NCBI GenBank assembly: GCA_017546125.1 | Contig: JAFYXO010000013.1 | Location: forward strand, 97,647 to 141,992 | Source of the DNA: Bacteroidales bacterium | Lineage (GTDB): Bacteria > Bacteroidota > Bacteroidia > Bacteroidales > UBA932 | Length of the DNA stretch: 44,346 bases | Direction: 5' to 3' | Shown: positions 25,662 to 34,191 of the stretch, in pieces | Layout: each line of letters begins with the position of its first letter | Position numbering within the stretch: the first letter of the stretch is position 1 | Notes under the pieces: generated by a model | The model's input: the letters and a program-made list of their open reading frames with translations, nothing else | Database searches by the model: none | What the model was told of the DNA's origin: nothing | Position numbers and translations under genes: made by a program

Positions 25662-26447
25662 ATGGCAGGTGGACTATATTCGATGTCTGCAAAAGATTTT
25701 GACCAGACACTAGATTTGACAAAAGTTAAGCCTTACGGCGATACAATGAATGACGGTAAAGTGCAAGTGAGCTTTACCCTTCCAGTACCTCAAGGTGCTG
25801 AAGCAGAGGAAGCTGCAAAACTTCTTATGAAAAAAATGGGCTTTGAGAACCCTCTTGTAGCCTTTTCACAGGAGCTTACCCCTGGCTTTACATTCTTCAA
25901 CTGCTATGGTAACCTTACCCACACTGTAGATTATTCAAATATCTATGTTCCTAAAGTGGAGAGCAACACCATGGATATGCACGAGTGCGATGACTACATC
26001 AAAGAGAATATCGGTAGAAAACTTGTTCTTGTAGGTGCAAGTACAGGTACTGACGCCCACACTGTAGGTATCGACGCTATTATGAATATGAAAGGTTATG
26101 CAGGTCACTACGGTCTTGAAAGATATGATATGGTAGAGGCTTACAATCTTGGTAGCCAGGTTCCTAACGAGGAGTTCCTTGCAAAAGCTATCGAACTTAA
26201 AGCTGATGCAATCCTTGTGTCTCAGACTGTAACTCAGAAAGATGTGCACATCCAGAACCTTACTGAGCTTATCGAGCTTATGGAGGCAGAGGGTCTTCGC
26301 GACAAGATGATCGTAGTATGCGGTGGCCCACGTATCTCTCACGAGCTTGCCAAAGAGCTTGGTTATGATGCCGGTTTCGGTGCAAATACCTATGCTGATG
26401 ATGTTGCTTCATTTGTAGCGCAAGAGTTTGTTAAGAGAAACAAATAG
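25662..26447 (+). CDS. kamE: Lysine 5,6-aminomutase beta subunit (B12- and PLP-binding)
   Basis: This 261-residue protein carries the cobalamin-binding motif Asp131-x-His133-x-x-Gly136 (GTDAHTVGID) and Lys144 (MNMKGYAGH). These are at the same residue numbers as the cobalt-ligating His133 and the PLP-binding Lys144 reported for the clostridial enzyme. The C-terminal Rossmann-type B12 domain continues through DAILVSQTVTQKD and IVVCGGPRISHELA. It forms the holoenzyme with KamD. Confidence 0.96.
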   Translation: MAGGLYSMSAKDFDQTLDLTKVKPYGDTMNDGKVQVSFTLPVPQGAEAEEAAKLLMKKMGFENPLVAFSQELTPGFTFFNCYGNLTHTVDYSNIYVPKVESNTMDMHECDDYIKENIGRKLVLVGASTGTDAHTVGIDAIMNMKGYAGHYGLERYDMVEAYNLGSQVPNEEFLAKAIELKADAILVSQTVTQKDVHIQNLTELIELMEAEGLRDKMIVVCGGPRISHELAKELGYDAGFGANTYADDVASFVAQEFVKRNK

Positions 26448-26471
26448 TAAAATATTATAAAGAGACTTATT

Positions 26472-27131
26472 ATGGATAAAAATCAAATTAGAGAAGTCAT
26501 TGCCAGAAGAGCAGCTCTCGAACTTAGAGACGGTGATGTTGTGAACCTTGGTATTGGTCTTCCAACCATGATTCCTGACTTTCTTCCTGAAGGTGTATCG
26601 GTGATTCTTCAGTCTGAAAATGGTCTTGTAGGTATGGGGCCTACACCAAAAGAGGGTGAAGAGGATGTAAACTTCGTTAACTCAGGTGGTGGATATATCA
26701 CAGCTATCCCTGGTGCGTGGTCTATGAGCTCATGCGACTCTTTCGCACTTATCAGAGGTGGTCACGTGGATGTAACATTCCTTGGCGCACTTGAGGTGGA
26801 CGAGAAAGGTGACTTGGCAAACTGGATTATCCCTGGTAAAAAAGCTCCCGGTATGGGTGGTGCTATGGACCTTCTGGTAGGTGCAAGAAAAGTTATCCTT
26901 ACTATGGAGCACACTGCTAAAGGTAACCATAAGATCCTTAAGAAATGTAATCTCCCTCTAACTGCAGCAGGTCAGGTAAATATGATCATCACTGAGATGG
27001 GTGTAATGGATATTACCCCAGAGGGTATCGTTCTTAAAGAGATCCATCCTGAATTTACAGTAGAACAAGTTCAAGAGGCTACAGGTGCTACCCTTATCAT
27101 TTCACCTGAACTTCAGCCAATGAAACAATAG
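26472..27131 (+). CDS. atoA: CoA-transferase subunit B (acetoacetate/butyrate type)
   Basis: This 219-residue class I CoA-transferase beta subunit has the catalytic glutamate Glu49 in LQSENGLVGMGP. Other family stretches are DVVNLGIGLPTMIPDF, the NSGGGYITAIPGAWSMSSCDSFALIRGGHVD region and WIIPGKKAPGMGGAMDL. It pairs with AtoD, whose gene is at the other end of the lysine block. Separation of the two subunit genes by ten other genes is unusual for this enzyme class. Confidence 0.94.
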   Translation: MDKNQIREVIARRAALELRDGDVVNLGIGLPTMIPDFLPEGVSVILQSENGLVGMGPTPKEGEEDVNFVNSGGGYITAIPGAWSMSSCDSFALIRGGHVDVTFLGALEVDEKGDLANWIIPGKKAPGMGGAMDLLVGARKVILTMEHTAKGNHKILKKCNLPLTAAGQVNMIITEMGVMDITPEGIVLKEIHPEFTVEQVQEATGATLIISPELQPMKQ

Positions 27132-27136
27132 AGTCT

Positions 27137-27916
27137 ATGGAGTATCAATTCTTGAAATATGATAATAGCAGAGAGGGGATAGGTGTATTGACCATCTCTT
27201 CTCCTGCTACCCTCAATGCCCTAAATTCTACCATTTTGGGAGAATTGAACGCATTTGTGGAAGAGCTTGATCAGGAAAATACCAGAGTACTGGTGATTAC
27301 CGGAGAGGGCAAAGCATTTGTTGCCGGTGCTGATATCTCGCAGATGAGCGGCCTGTATCCTGAAGAGGGTTACAAATTCGGCCAGTTCGGAGCTCAGGTG
27401 TTTAAAAAGATCGAAGATCTTGAGATCCCTGTAATCGCTGCAATCAACGGTTTCGCACTTGGTGGCGGCTGCGAGCTTGCAATGGCTTGCGACATCCGCA
27501 TTGCGTCAGCAAAAGCCAAATTTGGCCAGCCGGAGGTGAATCTTGGCATTATCCCAGGCTTCTCGGGTACTTACAGACTCAGCAAGCTTGTAGGTCAAGG
27601 TATCGCTAAAGAGTTGATCTATACCGGTGGAATGATCGGTGCAGATGAGGCACTTCGTATCGGTCTTGTAAATAAGGTGGTAGAACCTGAAGCACTTATG
27701 GATACAGTTCTTGCTATGGCAGAAAGCATCCTTACAAGTGCACCTATCGCCGTAAAATTTGCCAAAAAATGTATCAATGAAAACTATGACCTCACAGCAT
27801 TGGAGGCTATTGAACTTGAGAACAAATATTTCTCGAAGTGCTTTGCTACAGCTGACCAGAAAGAGGGAATGGCTGCATTCTTGGGCAAACGTAAGGCAGA
27901 ATTTAAAAACGAATAA
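27137..27916 (+). CDS. crt: Enoyl-CoA hydratase / 3-hydroxybutyryl-CoA dehydratase (crotonase)
   Basis: This 259-residue crotonase-superfamily enzyme has the oxyanion-hole segments [13 protein letters not shown] and [20 protein letters not shown]. The glutamates of the catalytic pair are in CELAM and in the [20 protein letters not shown] region. It would interconvert 3-hydroxybutyryl-CoA and crotonyl-CoA. In this operon it joins the acetyl-CoA-derived branch, or the disposal of acetoacetyl-CoA, to crotonyl-CoA. The gene starts 5 nt after atoA. Confidence 0.92.
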   Translation: MEYQFLKYDNSREGIGVLTISSPATLNALNSTILGELNAFVEELDQENTRVLVITGEGKAFVAGADISQMSGLYPEEGYKFGQFGAQVFKKIEDLEIPVIAAINGFALGGGCELAMACDIRIASAKAKFGQPEVNLGIIPGFSGTYRLSKLVGQGIAKELIYTGGMIGADEALRIGLVNKVVEPEALMDTVLAMAESILTSAPIAVKFAKKCINENYDLTALEAIELENKYFSKCFATADQKEGMAAFLGKRKAEFKNE

Positions 27917-27942
27917 CAACTTATTATAAATCAATACACAAT

Positions 27943-28782
27943 ATGAAAATTTGCGTTATTGGAACCGGTACAATGGGTTCCGGAATCGTTCAGGCTTTCG
28001 CTCAGGCAGGTGTATCGGTAGTGATGAAAAGTAGAAGTGAGGCAAGTGCCCAAAAAGCTATTGCCAAAATCTCCAAATCACTCGCCAAACTTGTTGAGAA
28101 AGGTAAAGTGACCCAGGAGTATATGGATGCTACCCTTGCAAACATTACCCCTGCAACTGATTACTCTTGCTGCGCTGACGTGGATCTTGTAATCGAAGCT
28201 GCCGTAGAGACTATGGAGCTTAAGAGAGAGCTTTTCAAAATGCTTGATGAGATCTGCAAACCTGAGGCAGTTCTTGCATCTAACACTTCATCCCTTTCAA
28301 TCACTGAGATTGCAGCTGCTACCAACAGACCTGACAAGGTAATCGGTATGCACTTCTTCAACCCTGCACCAGTGATGAAGCTTGTTGAGCTTATCAAAGG
28401 TCAGAAAACTTCTGACGAAGTTTGCACAATGATCTCTGATTTGTCAAAATCAATCGGTAAAGTTCCTGTTATGGTAAATGAGGCTCCCGGCTTCGTGGTA
28501 AACAGAATTCTTATTCCGCTTGTAAACGAAGGTATCGGAATCTTGGCTGACGGTGTAGCTACACGCGACGAGATCGACGAGGCTATGAAACTTGGTGCTA
28601 ACCACCCTATGGGTCCTTTGGCATTGGGAGACTTGATCGGTTTGGATGTATGTCTTGCTATCATGGAGGTACTTCACCTTGAATTCGGCGAGGACAAATA
28701 CAGACCACACCCTCTACTTAAGAAAATGGTTAGAGCTAACCTGCTAGGTAGAAAAACTGGAGAAGGATTTTATAAATACTAA
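27943..28782 (+). CDS. hbd: 3-hydroxybutyryl-CoA dehydrogenase
   Basis: This 279-residue enzyme has an N-terminal Rossmann fold with [19 protein letters not shown], the catalytic His in [19 protein letters not shown], and a C-terminal helical domain with [18 protein letters not shown] and [19 protein letters not shown]. It interconverts acetoacetyl-CoA and 3-hydroxybutyryl-CoA with NAD(P). Together with Crt it can turn acetoacetate-derived CoA ester into crotonyl-CoA. Confidence 0.94.
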   Translation: MKICVIGTGTMGSGIVQAFAQAGVSVVMKSRSEASAQKAIAKISKSLAKLVEKGKVTQEYMDATLANITPATDYSCCADVDLVIEAAVETMELKRELFKMLDEICKPEAVLASNTSSLSITEIAAATNRPDKVIGMHFFNPAPVMKLVELIKGQKTSDEVCTMISDLSKSIGKVPVMVNEAPGFVVNRILIPLVNEGIGILADGVATRDEIDEAMKLGANHPMGPLALGDLIGLDVCLAIMEVLHLEFGEDKYRPHPLLKKMVRANLLGRKTGEGFYKY

Positions 28783-28801
28783 TAGTATAATTTAATACAA
28801 C

Positions 28802-29941
28802 ATGAATTTTAATCTAACTAAAACTCAAGAACTGTTCAGGCAAATGATTCGTGAGTTTGCTGAGAAAGAGGTAAAACCCCTTGCAGCTGAAATCGACGAA
28901 CTAGAAAAATTCCCTGCAGAGACAGTTGAGAAAATGGCTAAACTAGGCATTTTCGGTATCCCAGTACCAACCCAATATGGCGGAGCTGGTGGAGACAACC
29001 TAATGTATTCAATCGCAGTTGAAGAGCTTTCAAGAGCTTGTGCTACCACTGGTGTAGTAGTATCTGCTCACACTTCTCTATGTATGGCACCTATTATGGA
29101 GCACGGTACTGAGGAGCAAAAAATGAAATATCTTCCTAAACTTGCTTCAGGTGAGTGGATCGGTGCATTCGGTCTAACTGAGCCTAACGCAGGTACTGAC
29201 GCTGCAGGTCAACAGACTACAGCTGTACTTGACGGTGACGAGTGGGTTCTTAACGGTAACAAAATTTTCATCACCAACGCTGGTCCTGCACACGTTTACA
29301 TCGTGATCGCTATGACTGACAAATCTCTAAAAACCAAAGGTATCTCTGCTTTCATCGTAGAGAAAGGTACTCCTGGTTTCGAGGTTGGTAAGAAAGAGTT
29401 GAAGATGGGTATCCGTGGTTCTGCTACTGCTGAGCTTATTTTCAACAACTGCCGTATCCCTAAAGAGAACCTTCTAGGTAAGATCGGTGGCGGTTTCCCT
29501 ATCGCTATGAAAACCCTTGACGGTGGTCGTATCGGTATCGCTTCTCAAGCTCTTGGTATCGCTCAAGGTGCTTTGGATGAGACTGTTAAATATACTAAAG
29601 AGAGAAAACAATTCGGTAAAGCTATCGGCCAGTTCCAGAACACTCAATTCCAGATGGCTGACCTTAAGACCAGAGTTGAAGCTGCCCGTCTTCTTGTTCG
29701 CTCTGCAGCATTCAAGAAAGATAGCGGTATCCCTTATTCAGCTGATGCAGCTATGGCTAAATTGTTCGCTGCTGAAACTGCAATGGAGGTAACTACTAAA
29801 GCAGTTCAATTCCACGGTGGTTATGGTTATACACGCGAGTATCCTGTTGAGAGAATGATGCGTGATGCTAAGATTACTGAAATTTACGAAGGTACATCAG
29901 AAGTTCAAAGAATGGTGATTGCCGCTAACTTGTATAAATAG
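28802..29941 (+). CDS. bcd: Butyryl-CoA dehydrogenase (short-chain acyl-CoA dehydrogenase)
   Basis: This 379-residue flavoenzyme reduces crotonyl-CoA to butyryl-CoA. It has the acyl-CoA dehydrogenase signatures GAFGLTEPNAGTDAAGQQT and QFHGGYGYTREYPVERMMRD, and the catalytic base Glu363 in ITEIYEGTSEVQR. etfB and etfA follow directly (12 and 20 nt), which is the arrangement of the Bcd-EtfAB complex. Codons are strongly biased, as for an abundant enzyme. Confidence 0.95.
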   Translation: MNFNLTKTQELFRQMIREFAEKEVKPLAAEIDELEKFPAETVEKMAKLGIFGIPVPTQYGGAGGDNLMYSIAVEELSRACATTGVVVSAHTSLCMAPIMEHGTEEQKMKYLPKLASGEWIGAFGLTEPNAGTDAAGQQTTAVLDGDEWVLNGNKIFITNAGPAHVYIVIAMTDKSLKTKGISAFIVEKGTPGFEVGKKELKMGIRGSATAELIFNNCRIPKENLLGKIGGGFPIAMKTLDGGRIGIASQALGIAQGALDETVKYTKERKQFGKAIGQFQNTQFQMADLKTRVEAARLLVRSAAFKKDSGIPYSADAAMAKLFAAETAMEVTTKAVQFHGGYGYTREYPVERMMRDAKITEIYEGTSEVQRMVIAANLYK

Positions 29942-29953
29942 GAGATAAATAAT

Positions 29954-30733
29954 ATGAAAATAGTAGTTTGTATTAAACAGGTACCTGATACTACAGTTAT
30001 CAAAATTAACCCTGTAACTGGTACCCTTATCCGTGACGGTGTTCCTAGCATCATGAACCCTGATGATAAAGGTGGTTTGGAGGCAGCTCTTCAACTAAAA
30101 GACAAATATGGTGCACACGTAACAGTTATCACAATGGGTCCTCCTCAGGCAGACCTTATCCTAAGAGAGGCTTATGCAATGGGTGCTGACAAAGCTATCC
30201 TTTTGACTGGTAGAGAGTTTGGTGGTGCAGATACACTTGCTACATCACACACTATCGCTGCTGCCCTTAAAAACCTTGAGTATGACTTGATCATCGCTGG
30301 TCGTCAGGCTATCGACGGTGACACTGCTCAGGTAGGTCCTCAGATTGCTGAGCACCTTGGTCTTCCTCAAATCTCTTATGTTGCAGGTCTTGAAGTACAA
30401 GATGGCAAATACATCGTTAAGAAAGAGACAGAAGAGGGTTACCAAATGCTAGAAGTAGCTGGTCCAGCTCTTTTGACAGTATTGGCAAGCGGTTTCAAAT
30501 CAAGATACATGTCTGTAGGCGGAATCGTAGAAGCTTACAAGAAAGACGTAGAAGTATGGGGTGTTGAGAAAGTTGACCTCCCTGTAGAAATGCTAGGTCT
30601 TAAAGGTTCAGGTACAAAAGTTTACAAATCATTCACTAAAGGTGTGAAAGCTGCTGGTGAAGTATATGAAGTAGACGCTGAACAAGCTGTAGACTTGATC
30701 GTAAGCAAACTTAAAGAGAAATTTATTATCTAA
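29954..30733 (+). CDS. etfB: Electron transfer flavoprotein beta subunit
   Basis: This 259-residue protein starts VVCIKQVPDTTVIKINPVTG and continues with IMNPDDKGGLEAALQLKD and AGRQAIDGDTAQVGPQIAEHL. These stretches are characteristic of EtfB from anaerobes whose Bcd-Etf complexes bifurcate electrons, passing one to ferredoxin. That property is inferred from resemblance, not shown. With EtfA it would accept electrons from NADH for Bcd. Confidence 0.94.
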   Translation: MKIVVCIKQVPDTTVIKINPVTGTLIRDGVPSIMNPDDKGGLEAALQLKDKYGAHVTVITMGPPQADLILREAYAMGADKAILLTGREFGGADTLATSHTIAAALKNLEYDLIIAGRQAIDGDTAQVGPQIAEHLGLPQISYVAGLEVQDGKYIVKKETEEGYQMLEVAGPALLTVLASGFKSRYMSVGGIVEAYKKDVEVWGVEKVDLPVEMLGLKGSGTKVYKSFTKGVKAAGEVYEVDAEQAVDLIVSKLKEKFII

Positions 30734-30753
30734 TCGCCAAAACTAAGAAAGAA

Positions 30754-31767
30754 ATGAATAAGAATGTATATGTTTTTGCAGAGCAAAGAGAGGGCGTAAT
30801 CCAGCCTGTTGCTCTAGAGCTTTTGGGCAAAGCACGAGATTTGGCTGATGTTCTTGGCGAAAAGGTAGTAGCTATTCTTGCTGGTTATCAAATCGCTGAT
30901 AAAGCCAATGAGCTTATCGCTTATGGTGCTGATGACGTAATCGTTGTTGATGCTCCAGAACTTAAAGATTATATCACTGAGCAATATACCCAAGCTGTTT
31001 ACACCGTTATCAACGAGATGAATCCTAACGTTGTGTTGTTCGGTGCTAACACTATTGGTAGAGACTTGGCTCCAAGACTTTCAGCAAGATTGGAGAAAGG
31101 TCTTACAGCTGACTGTACAAAACTTGAGATCTCTGATGGTTCAGATCCTAAGTTGGAAGCCAAAAAACTTATGATGACCCGTCCTGCATTCGGTGGTAAC
31201 CTTATGGCTACTATCGTGGCTGCTAAAGAGGGTGTTCAGATGGCTACCGTACGTCCAGGTGTAATGCAGAAAAAAGATAAAGATGAGTCAAGAAAAGGTA
31301 ACGTTATCTCTTACAACGTTACTTTCGATCCATCTAAATTTGCTGTTAAACTTCTTGAGACAGTTAAAGCTGACAAAGGTCTTGTGGACATCACTGAAGC
31401 TAAGATCCTTGTATCTGGTGGTAGAGGTGTTGGCTGCAAAGAAGGTTTCGACAAACTTACTGCACTTGCTCAAGTTCTTGACGCTGAGGTTTCTTCATCA
31501 AGAGCAATGGTTGATGCAGGTATCATGCCTCACGACCGTCAGGTAGGTCAGACCGGTAAGACTGTACGTCCTAACCTATACTTCGCTATGGGTATCTCTG
31601 GTGCTATCCAGCACTTGGCAGGTATGGAAGAGTCAGATCTTATCATCGCTGTTAACAAAGACAAATTTGCTCCTATCTTCAATGTAGCTGATATGGGTAT
31701 CGTAGGTGACGTTAACAAGATCGTTCCTATGCTTACTGACCGTCTACAGAAAGAGCTTAAAAAATAA
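30754..31767 (+). CDS. etfA: Electron transfer flavoprotein alpha subunit
   Basis: This 337-residue protein has the N-terminal Etf domain (VLFGANTIGRDLAPRLSARL) and the C-terminal FAD domain (ILVSGGRGVGCKEGFDKL, then GQTGKTVRPNLYFAMGISGAIQHLAGM). It lacks the ferredoxin-like N-terminal extension seen in some anaerobe EtfA proteins. It is the last gene of the operon and is followed by a terminator. Confidence 0.95.
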   Translation: MNKNVYVFAEQREGVIQPVALELLGKARDLADVLGEKVVAILAGYQIADKANELIAYGADDVIVVDAPELKDYITEQYTQAVYTVINEMNPNVVLFGANTIGRDLAPRLSARLEKGLTADCTKLEISDGSDPKLEAKKLMMTRPAFGGNLMATIVAAKEGVQMATVRPGVMQKKDKDESRKGNVISYNVTFDPSKFAVKLLETVKADKGLVDITEAKILVSGGRGVGCKEGFDKLTALAQVLDAEVSSSRAMVDAGIMPHDRQVGQTGKTVRPNLYFAMGISGAIQHLAGMEESDLIIAVNKDKFAPIFNVADMGIVGDVNKIVPMLTDRLQKELKK

Positions 31768-31795
31768 ATTATAGATAGTAATTTATTTATAGAAT

Positions 31796-31826
31796 AGGGG
31801 TGGCTTTCGGGTCACCCCTTGTTTTA
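31796..31826 (+). terminator. Terminator of the lysine operon
   Basis: AGGGGTG (31796-31802) pairs with CACCCCT (31813-31819) around a 10-nt loop and is followed by TTGTTTT. It lies 28 nt after the etfA stop codon and closes the 16-gene unit. Confidence 0.82.
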
Positions 31827-31888
31827 ATCTTTCACATATCAATTCATAGTTGAGTTACTGGTGACGAGATACTCTTTTAGTTAACTCC

Positions 31889-32006
31889 GCTGTGATATAT
31901 TGATTCAAACTGATCTCCGCTTCGCTTCGCCCTCCCACCGCAAGCGGCGGGCCCCTCCCTCTAGAGCCGAGGGCGGCTAATCAGTTTGAATCAATATATC
32001 AGCAGC
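31889..32006. repeat. Long hairpin element with 22-bp perfect terminal arms
   Basis: A 22-bp sequence at 31893-31914 is repeated perfectly in reverse complement at 31980-32001. The pairing continues outward by GCTG/CAGC across a one-base bulge. The 65-bp interior is very GC-rich in contrast to the AT-rich arms and can fold further (CGCCCTC 31928-31934 with GAGGGCG 31969-31975; CCGC-AA-GCGG at 31938-31947). It lies between the operon terminator and the next gene, has no terminator-like T-run, and looks like a MITE-like or REP-like dispersed element rather than a gene part. Confidence 0.75.
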
Positions 32007-32039
32007 TACGTACAATTTTATTGGATGACAATTATAAAT

Positions 32040-32876
32040 ATGACCAATCACGTTACTGCATTGTATTTCAGTCCGACGCTTACCACTAAGAAGGTGGTGA
32101 CGACTATTGCCAAGGGTATTGCCGGAAGGCTGCATGTTTCTTATTCTGAGGTGGATATTACCACTCCTGCACAGAGAGAGGCCCAATTGGCATTTGGTGA
32201 GGGGGACCTTGTGGTATTCGGAGCACCGGTATATATCGGCAGAATGCCCAATCTTATCTCACCTTACTTCAAAACCATTGCTGGAGGTGGGGCTTTGGGT
32301 GTTCCTGTGGCTGTCTATGGCAACAGGGCATACGATGACGGGCTGATAGAGCTGCGTGATATCATGGAGGGGGATGGTTTCCGTCTGGTGGGTGCTGCTG
32401 CATTTGTCGGCGAACATACATTTTCCCGCATTTTAGGGGGAGGGCGTCCCGATGGTGAGGACTTGGTTATTGCTGAGAAGTTTGCTTTTGAAATCGCCCA
32501 AAATATCTTGTTAGCGGGGGCCGATGCAGCCGGAAGGGTAGAGGTGCCCGGTACACCATATCCATATTCCGGTTTCTATAAAGCTACCGATACTTCCAAA
32601 AAGAGTGTCGATATCCGCAAGGTGCTGCCGCAGACAGACCTTACCAAATGTGATGGATGTGGAGCATGTGCCCGGATGTGCGCCATCGGTGCTATCGACT
32701 TTTCGGACTGTACTAAGGTGGTCGGCAAGTGTATAAAGTGCGGTGCCTGCATCAAAAGATGCCCCCGTGGGGCCAAGTATTTTGATGATCCCCAGTACCT
32801 GAGTCACCTGGCTCTGCTTGAAGAGAAATTCACCTCTCCAAGACGCGAACCTGAGCTGTTTTTCCCCTCAAAATAG
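32040..32876 (+). CDS. EFR1-type flavodoxin/ferredoxin fusion protein
   Basis: This 278-residue protein has an N-terminal flavodoxin-like domain (ALYFSPTLTTKKVVTTIAKG, then LVVFGAPVYIGRMPN) and a C-terminal pair of [4Fe-4S] motifs, CDGCGACARMC and CIKCGACIKRC. This is the layout of EFR1-family (EF hand-less ferrodoxin-like) proteins, probably cytoplasmic electron carriers. An in-frame TTG at 31986 would extend it into the hairpin element, so I chose the ATG at 32040. It lies just downstream of a ferredoxin-linked operon but is separated from it by a terminator, so a shared role is only possible. Confidence 0.82.
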   Translation: MTNHVTALYFSPTLTTKKVVTTIAKGIAGRLHVSYSEVDITTPAQREAQLAFGEGDLVVFGAPVYIGRMPNLISPYFKTIAGGGALGVPVAVYGNRAYDDGLIELRDIMEGDGFRLVGAAAFVGEHTFSRILGGGRPDGEDLVIAEKFAFEIAQNILLAGADAAGRVEVPGTPYPYSGFYKATDTSKKSVDIRKVLPQTDLTKCDGCGACARMCAIGAIDFSDCTKVVGKCIKCGACIKRCPRGAKYFDDPQYLSHLALLEEKFTSPRREPELFFPSK

Positions 32877-33056
32877 TGGTTAACATTTTTGTTGTAGTGA
32901 ATAACTAAAATGTTTTAAATGTTGGTTTTCAGGTGCTTTTGTGTAAGTATGCCTGTGCGGGCATTTTTGGCGTTATATGGAGTCTTATTACCCTGAAGAG
33001 GCAGGTGAAATAGTGCAAAATTGGCTGAATCGATAGGGTGTAGCAAGACTTTTGTT

Positions 33057-33064
33057 TATCTTTG
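33057..33064 (+). promoter_or_regulatory. Probable -7 element before the GtrA gene
   Basis: TATCTTTG is a full TAnnTTTG match 20 nt before the ATG at 33085. I see no TTTG at the usual distance upstream. It supports the shorter start for the GtrA protein. Confidence 0.4.
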
Positions 33065-33084
33065 CCACGCTAAAACCATACCTG

Positions 33085-33480
33085 ATGAAAGAATACATAA
33101 GATTCATAAAGTTCGCTTTATTCTCGGCCAGTGCCGGGCTCATCGAAATCGGTGCTTTTGCCCTTCTTAATGAAATAAGCGGCTGGAGCTATTGGCCATG
33201 TTACCTCATAGCGCTTCTATCTTCGATACTATGGAACTTCACACTGAACAGAAAATTCACTTTCCGTTCGGCAGCAAATGTGCCGGTAGCCATGCTGAAG
33301 GTACTGGGATTTTATGCTGTCTTCACCCCTGCCACAACACTTCTGGGCAGTTATCTTGCTGATACCCTGATGTGGAACGAGTACCTCGTGACAGGAATCA
33401 ACATGGGACTTAACTTCGTGTGCGAGTACCTCTATCAGAGATATTTCGTATTCAGAAACTCCATCGACAGCAAATTATAA
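33085..33480 (+). CDS. GtrA-like membrane protein
   Basis: This 131-residue protein has four hydrophobic segments. It contains the GtrA/DPMS1-type sequences IRFIKFALFSASAGLIEIGAFALL, the W-N-F-x-L-N-R-K-F-T-F motif (WNFTLNRKFTF) and the C-terminal EYLYQRYFVFR. GtrA-family proteins help flip undecaprenyl-linked sugars across the membrane. No glycosyltransferase gene is adjacent. The stop and the next start overlap (TAATG), so the following unknown gene may be translated with it. Confidence 0.82.
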   Translation: MKEYIRFIKFALFSASAGLIEIGAFALLNEISGWSYWPCYLIALLSSILWNFTLNRKFTFRSAANVPVAMLKVLGFYAVFTPATTLLGSYLADTLMWNEYLVTGINMGLNFVCEYLYQRYFVFRNSIDSKL

Positions 33481-34190
33481 TGATGACTATAGAAAATCTC
33501 AGAAATTGGATGTGTATTCCGGCGGATGCCGATTTGAATAAAATCAACAGGGCTTTTGATCAAATTGCTCAGTGTTTAAAAGAGAGGTGTGTCATCAAGT
33601 ATGAGGGCAGGGAGTACCGAATTCTGGATTTCGAATTCTATTATTACAATAAAAACCATCGGGATATAACAGTCCACCTCAGAAAAGCAGATGCCTTAAC
33701 CTGGTATATAAACGATTTTGGTGGGATAGATTTGAACTTTGAAAGTGATATAGAAAAGATTGAAGTCAAGACAACAAAGAAGAATAATACTTATGTCACA
33801 TATAAGTATAACCTTACAGATTCTTCCTTTTTTGGTGGAATTCTCATACGGAGAATTCAAAGAATCGATGATAAATGCATCTTTGACGGCCCATTGAAAG
33901 TGTCTGAACTATTTAGAACCTTCAGAGCTACAGAGCAGCACCACGACCTCCCAATACTCGAAATAAGGGAGATCCCACTGGATCCGATTGGATTTAAGCA
34001 ATGTACAAGGCACAATCTTCTCGGAAGCCATAAAGGTGGTGATATAGAAGAAATAATCAGCAAGAAAGTGGATTATAATATCAGCCAGTGTTTTACAGAG
34101 GTGGATCCGGTCTTGAAGAGTGAGTTGAAAGTGGAACTTATGGACTTTAAGGACAGATCATACCGTCATTGTTGGGAAGAGATGTGTTAG
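33480..34190 (+). CDS. Protein of unknown function (236 residues)
   Basis: I do not recognise this family. The protein is soluble, with no signal peptide or membrane segment. It is mixed alpha/beta: a helical start (about 1-35), a beta-rich centre (REYRILDFEFYYYNKNHRD, DITVHLRK, then FGGILIRRIQRIDDKCIFDGP), and a C-terminal part rich in charged residues and several His and Cys (QHHDLPILEIREIP, RHNLLGSHKGGD, YRHCWEEMC). The start codon overlaps the stop of the GtrA gene. It converges with the agmatine-deiminase-family gene with only one base between the stop codons. Confidence 0.7.
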   Translation: MMTIENLRNWMCIPADADLNKINRAFDQIAQCLKERCVIKYEGREYRILDFEFYYYNKNHRDITVHLRKADALTWYINDFGGIDLNFESDIEKIEVKTTKKNNTYVTYKYNLTDSSFFGGILIRRIQRIDDKCIFDGPLKVSELFRTFRATEQHHDLPILEIREIPLDPIGFKQCTRHNLLGSHKGGDIEEIISKKVDYNISQCFTEVDPVLKSELKVELMDFKDRSYRHCWEEMC

Positions 34191-34191
34191 C

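Noticed and set aside
31986-32039. N-terminal extension of the EFR1 gene from a TTG
   Set aside because: It would start inside the arm of the hairpin element; the ATG at 32040 leads straight into the conserved flavodoxin-like start.
33420-33479. Upstream TTG/alternative start for the 236-residue unknown protein
   Set aside because: The extra 20 residues only overlap the end of the GtrA gene in another frame; the ATG overlapping its stop is the natural start.
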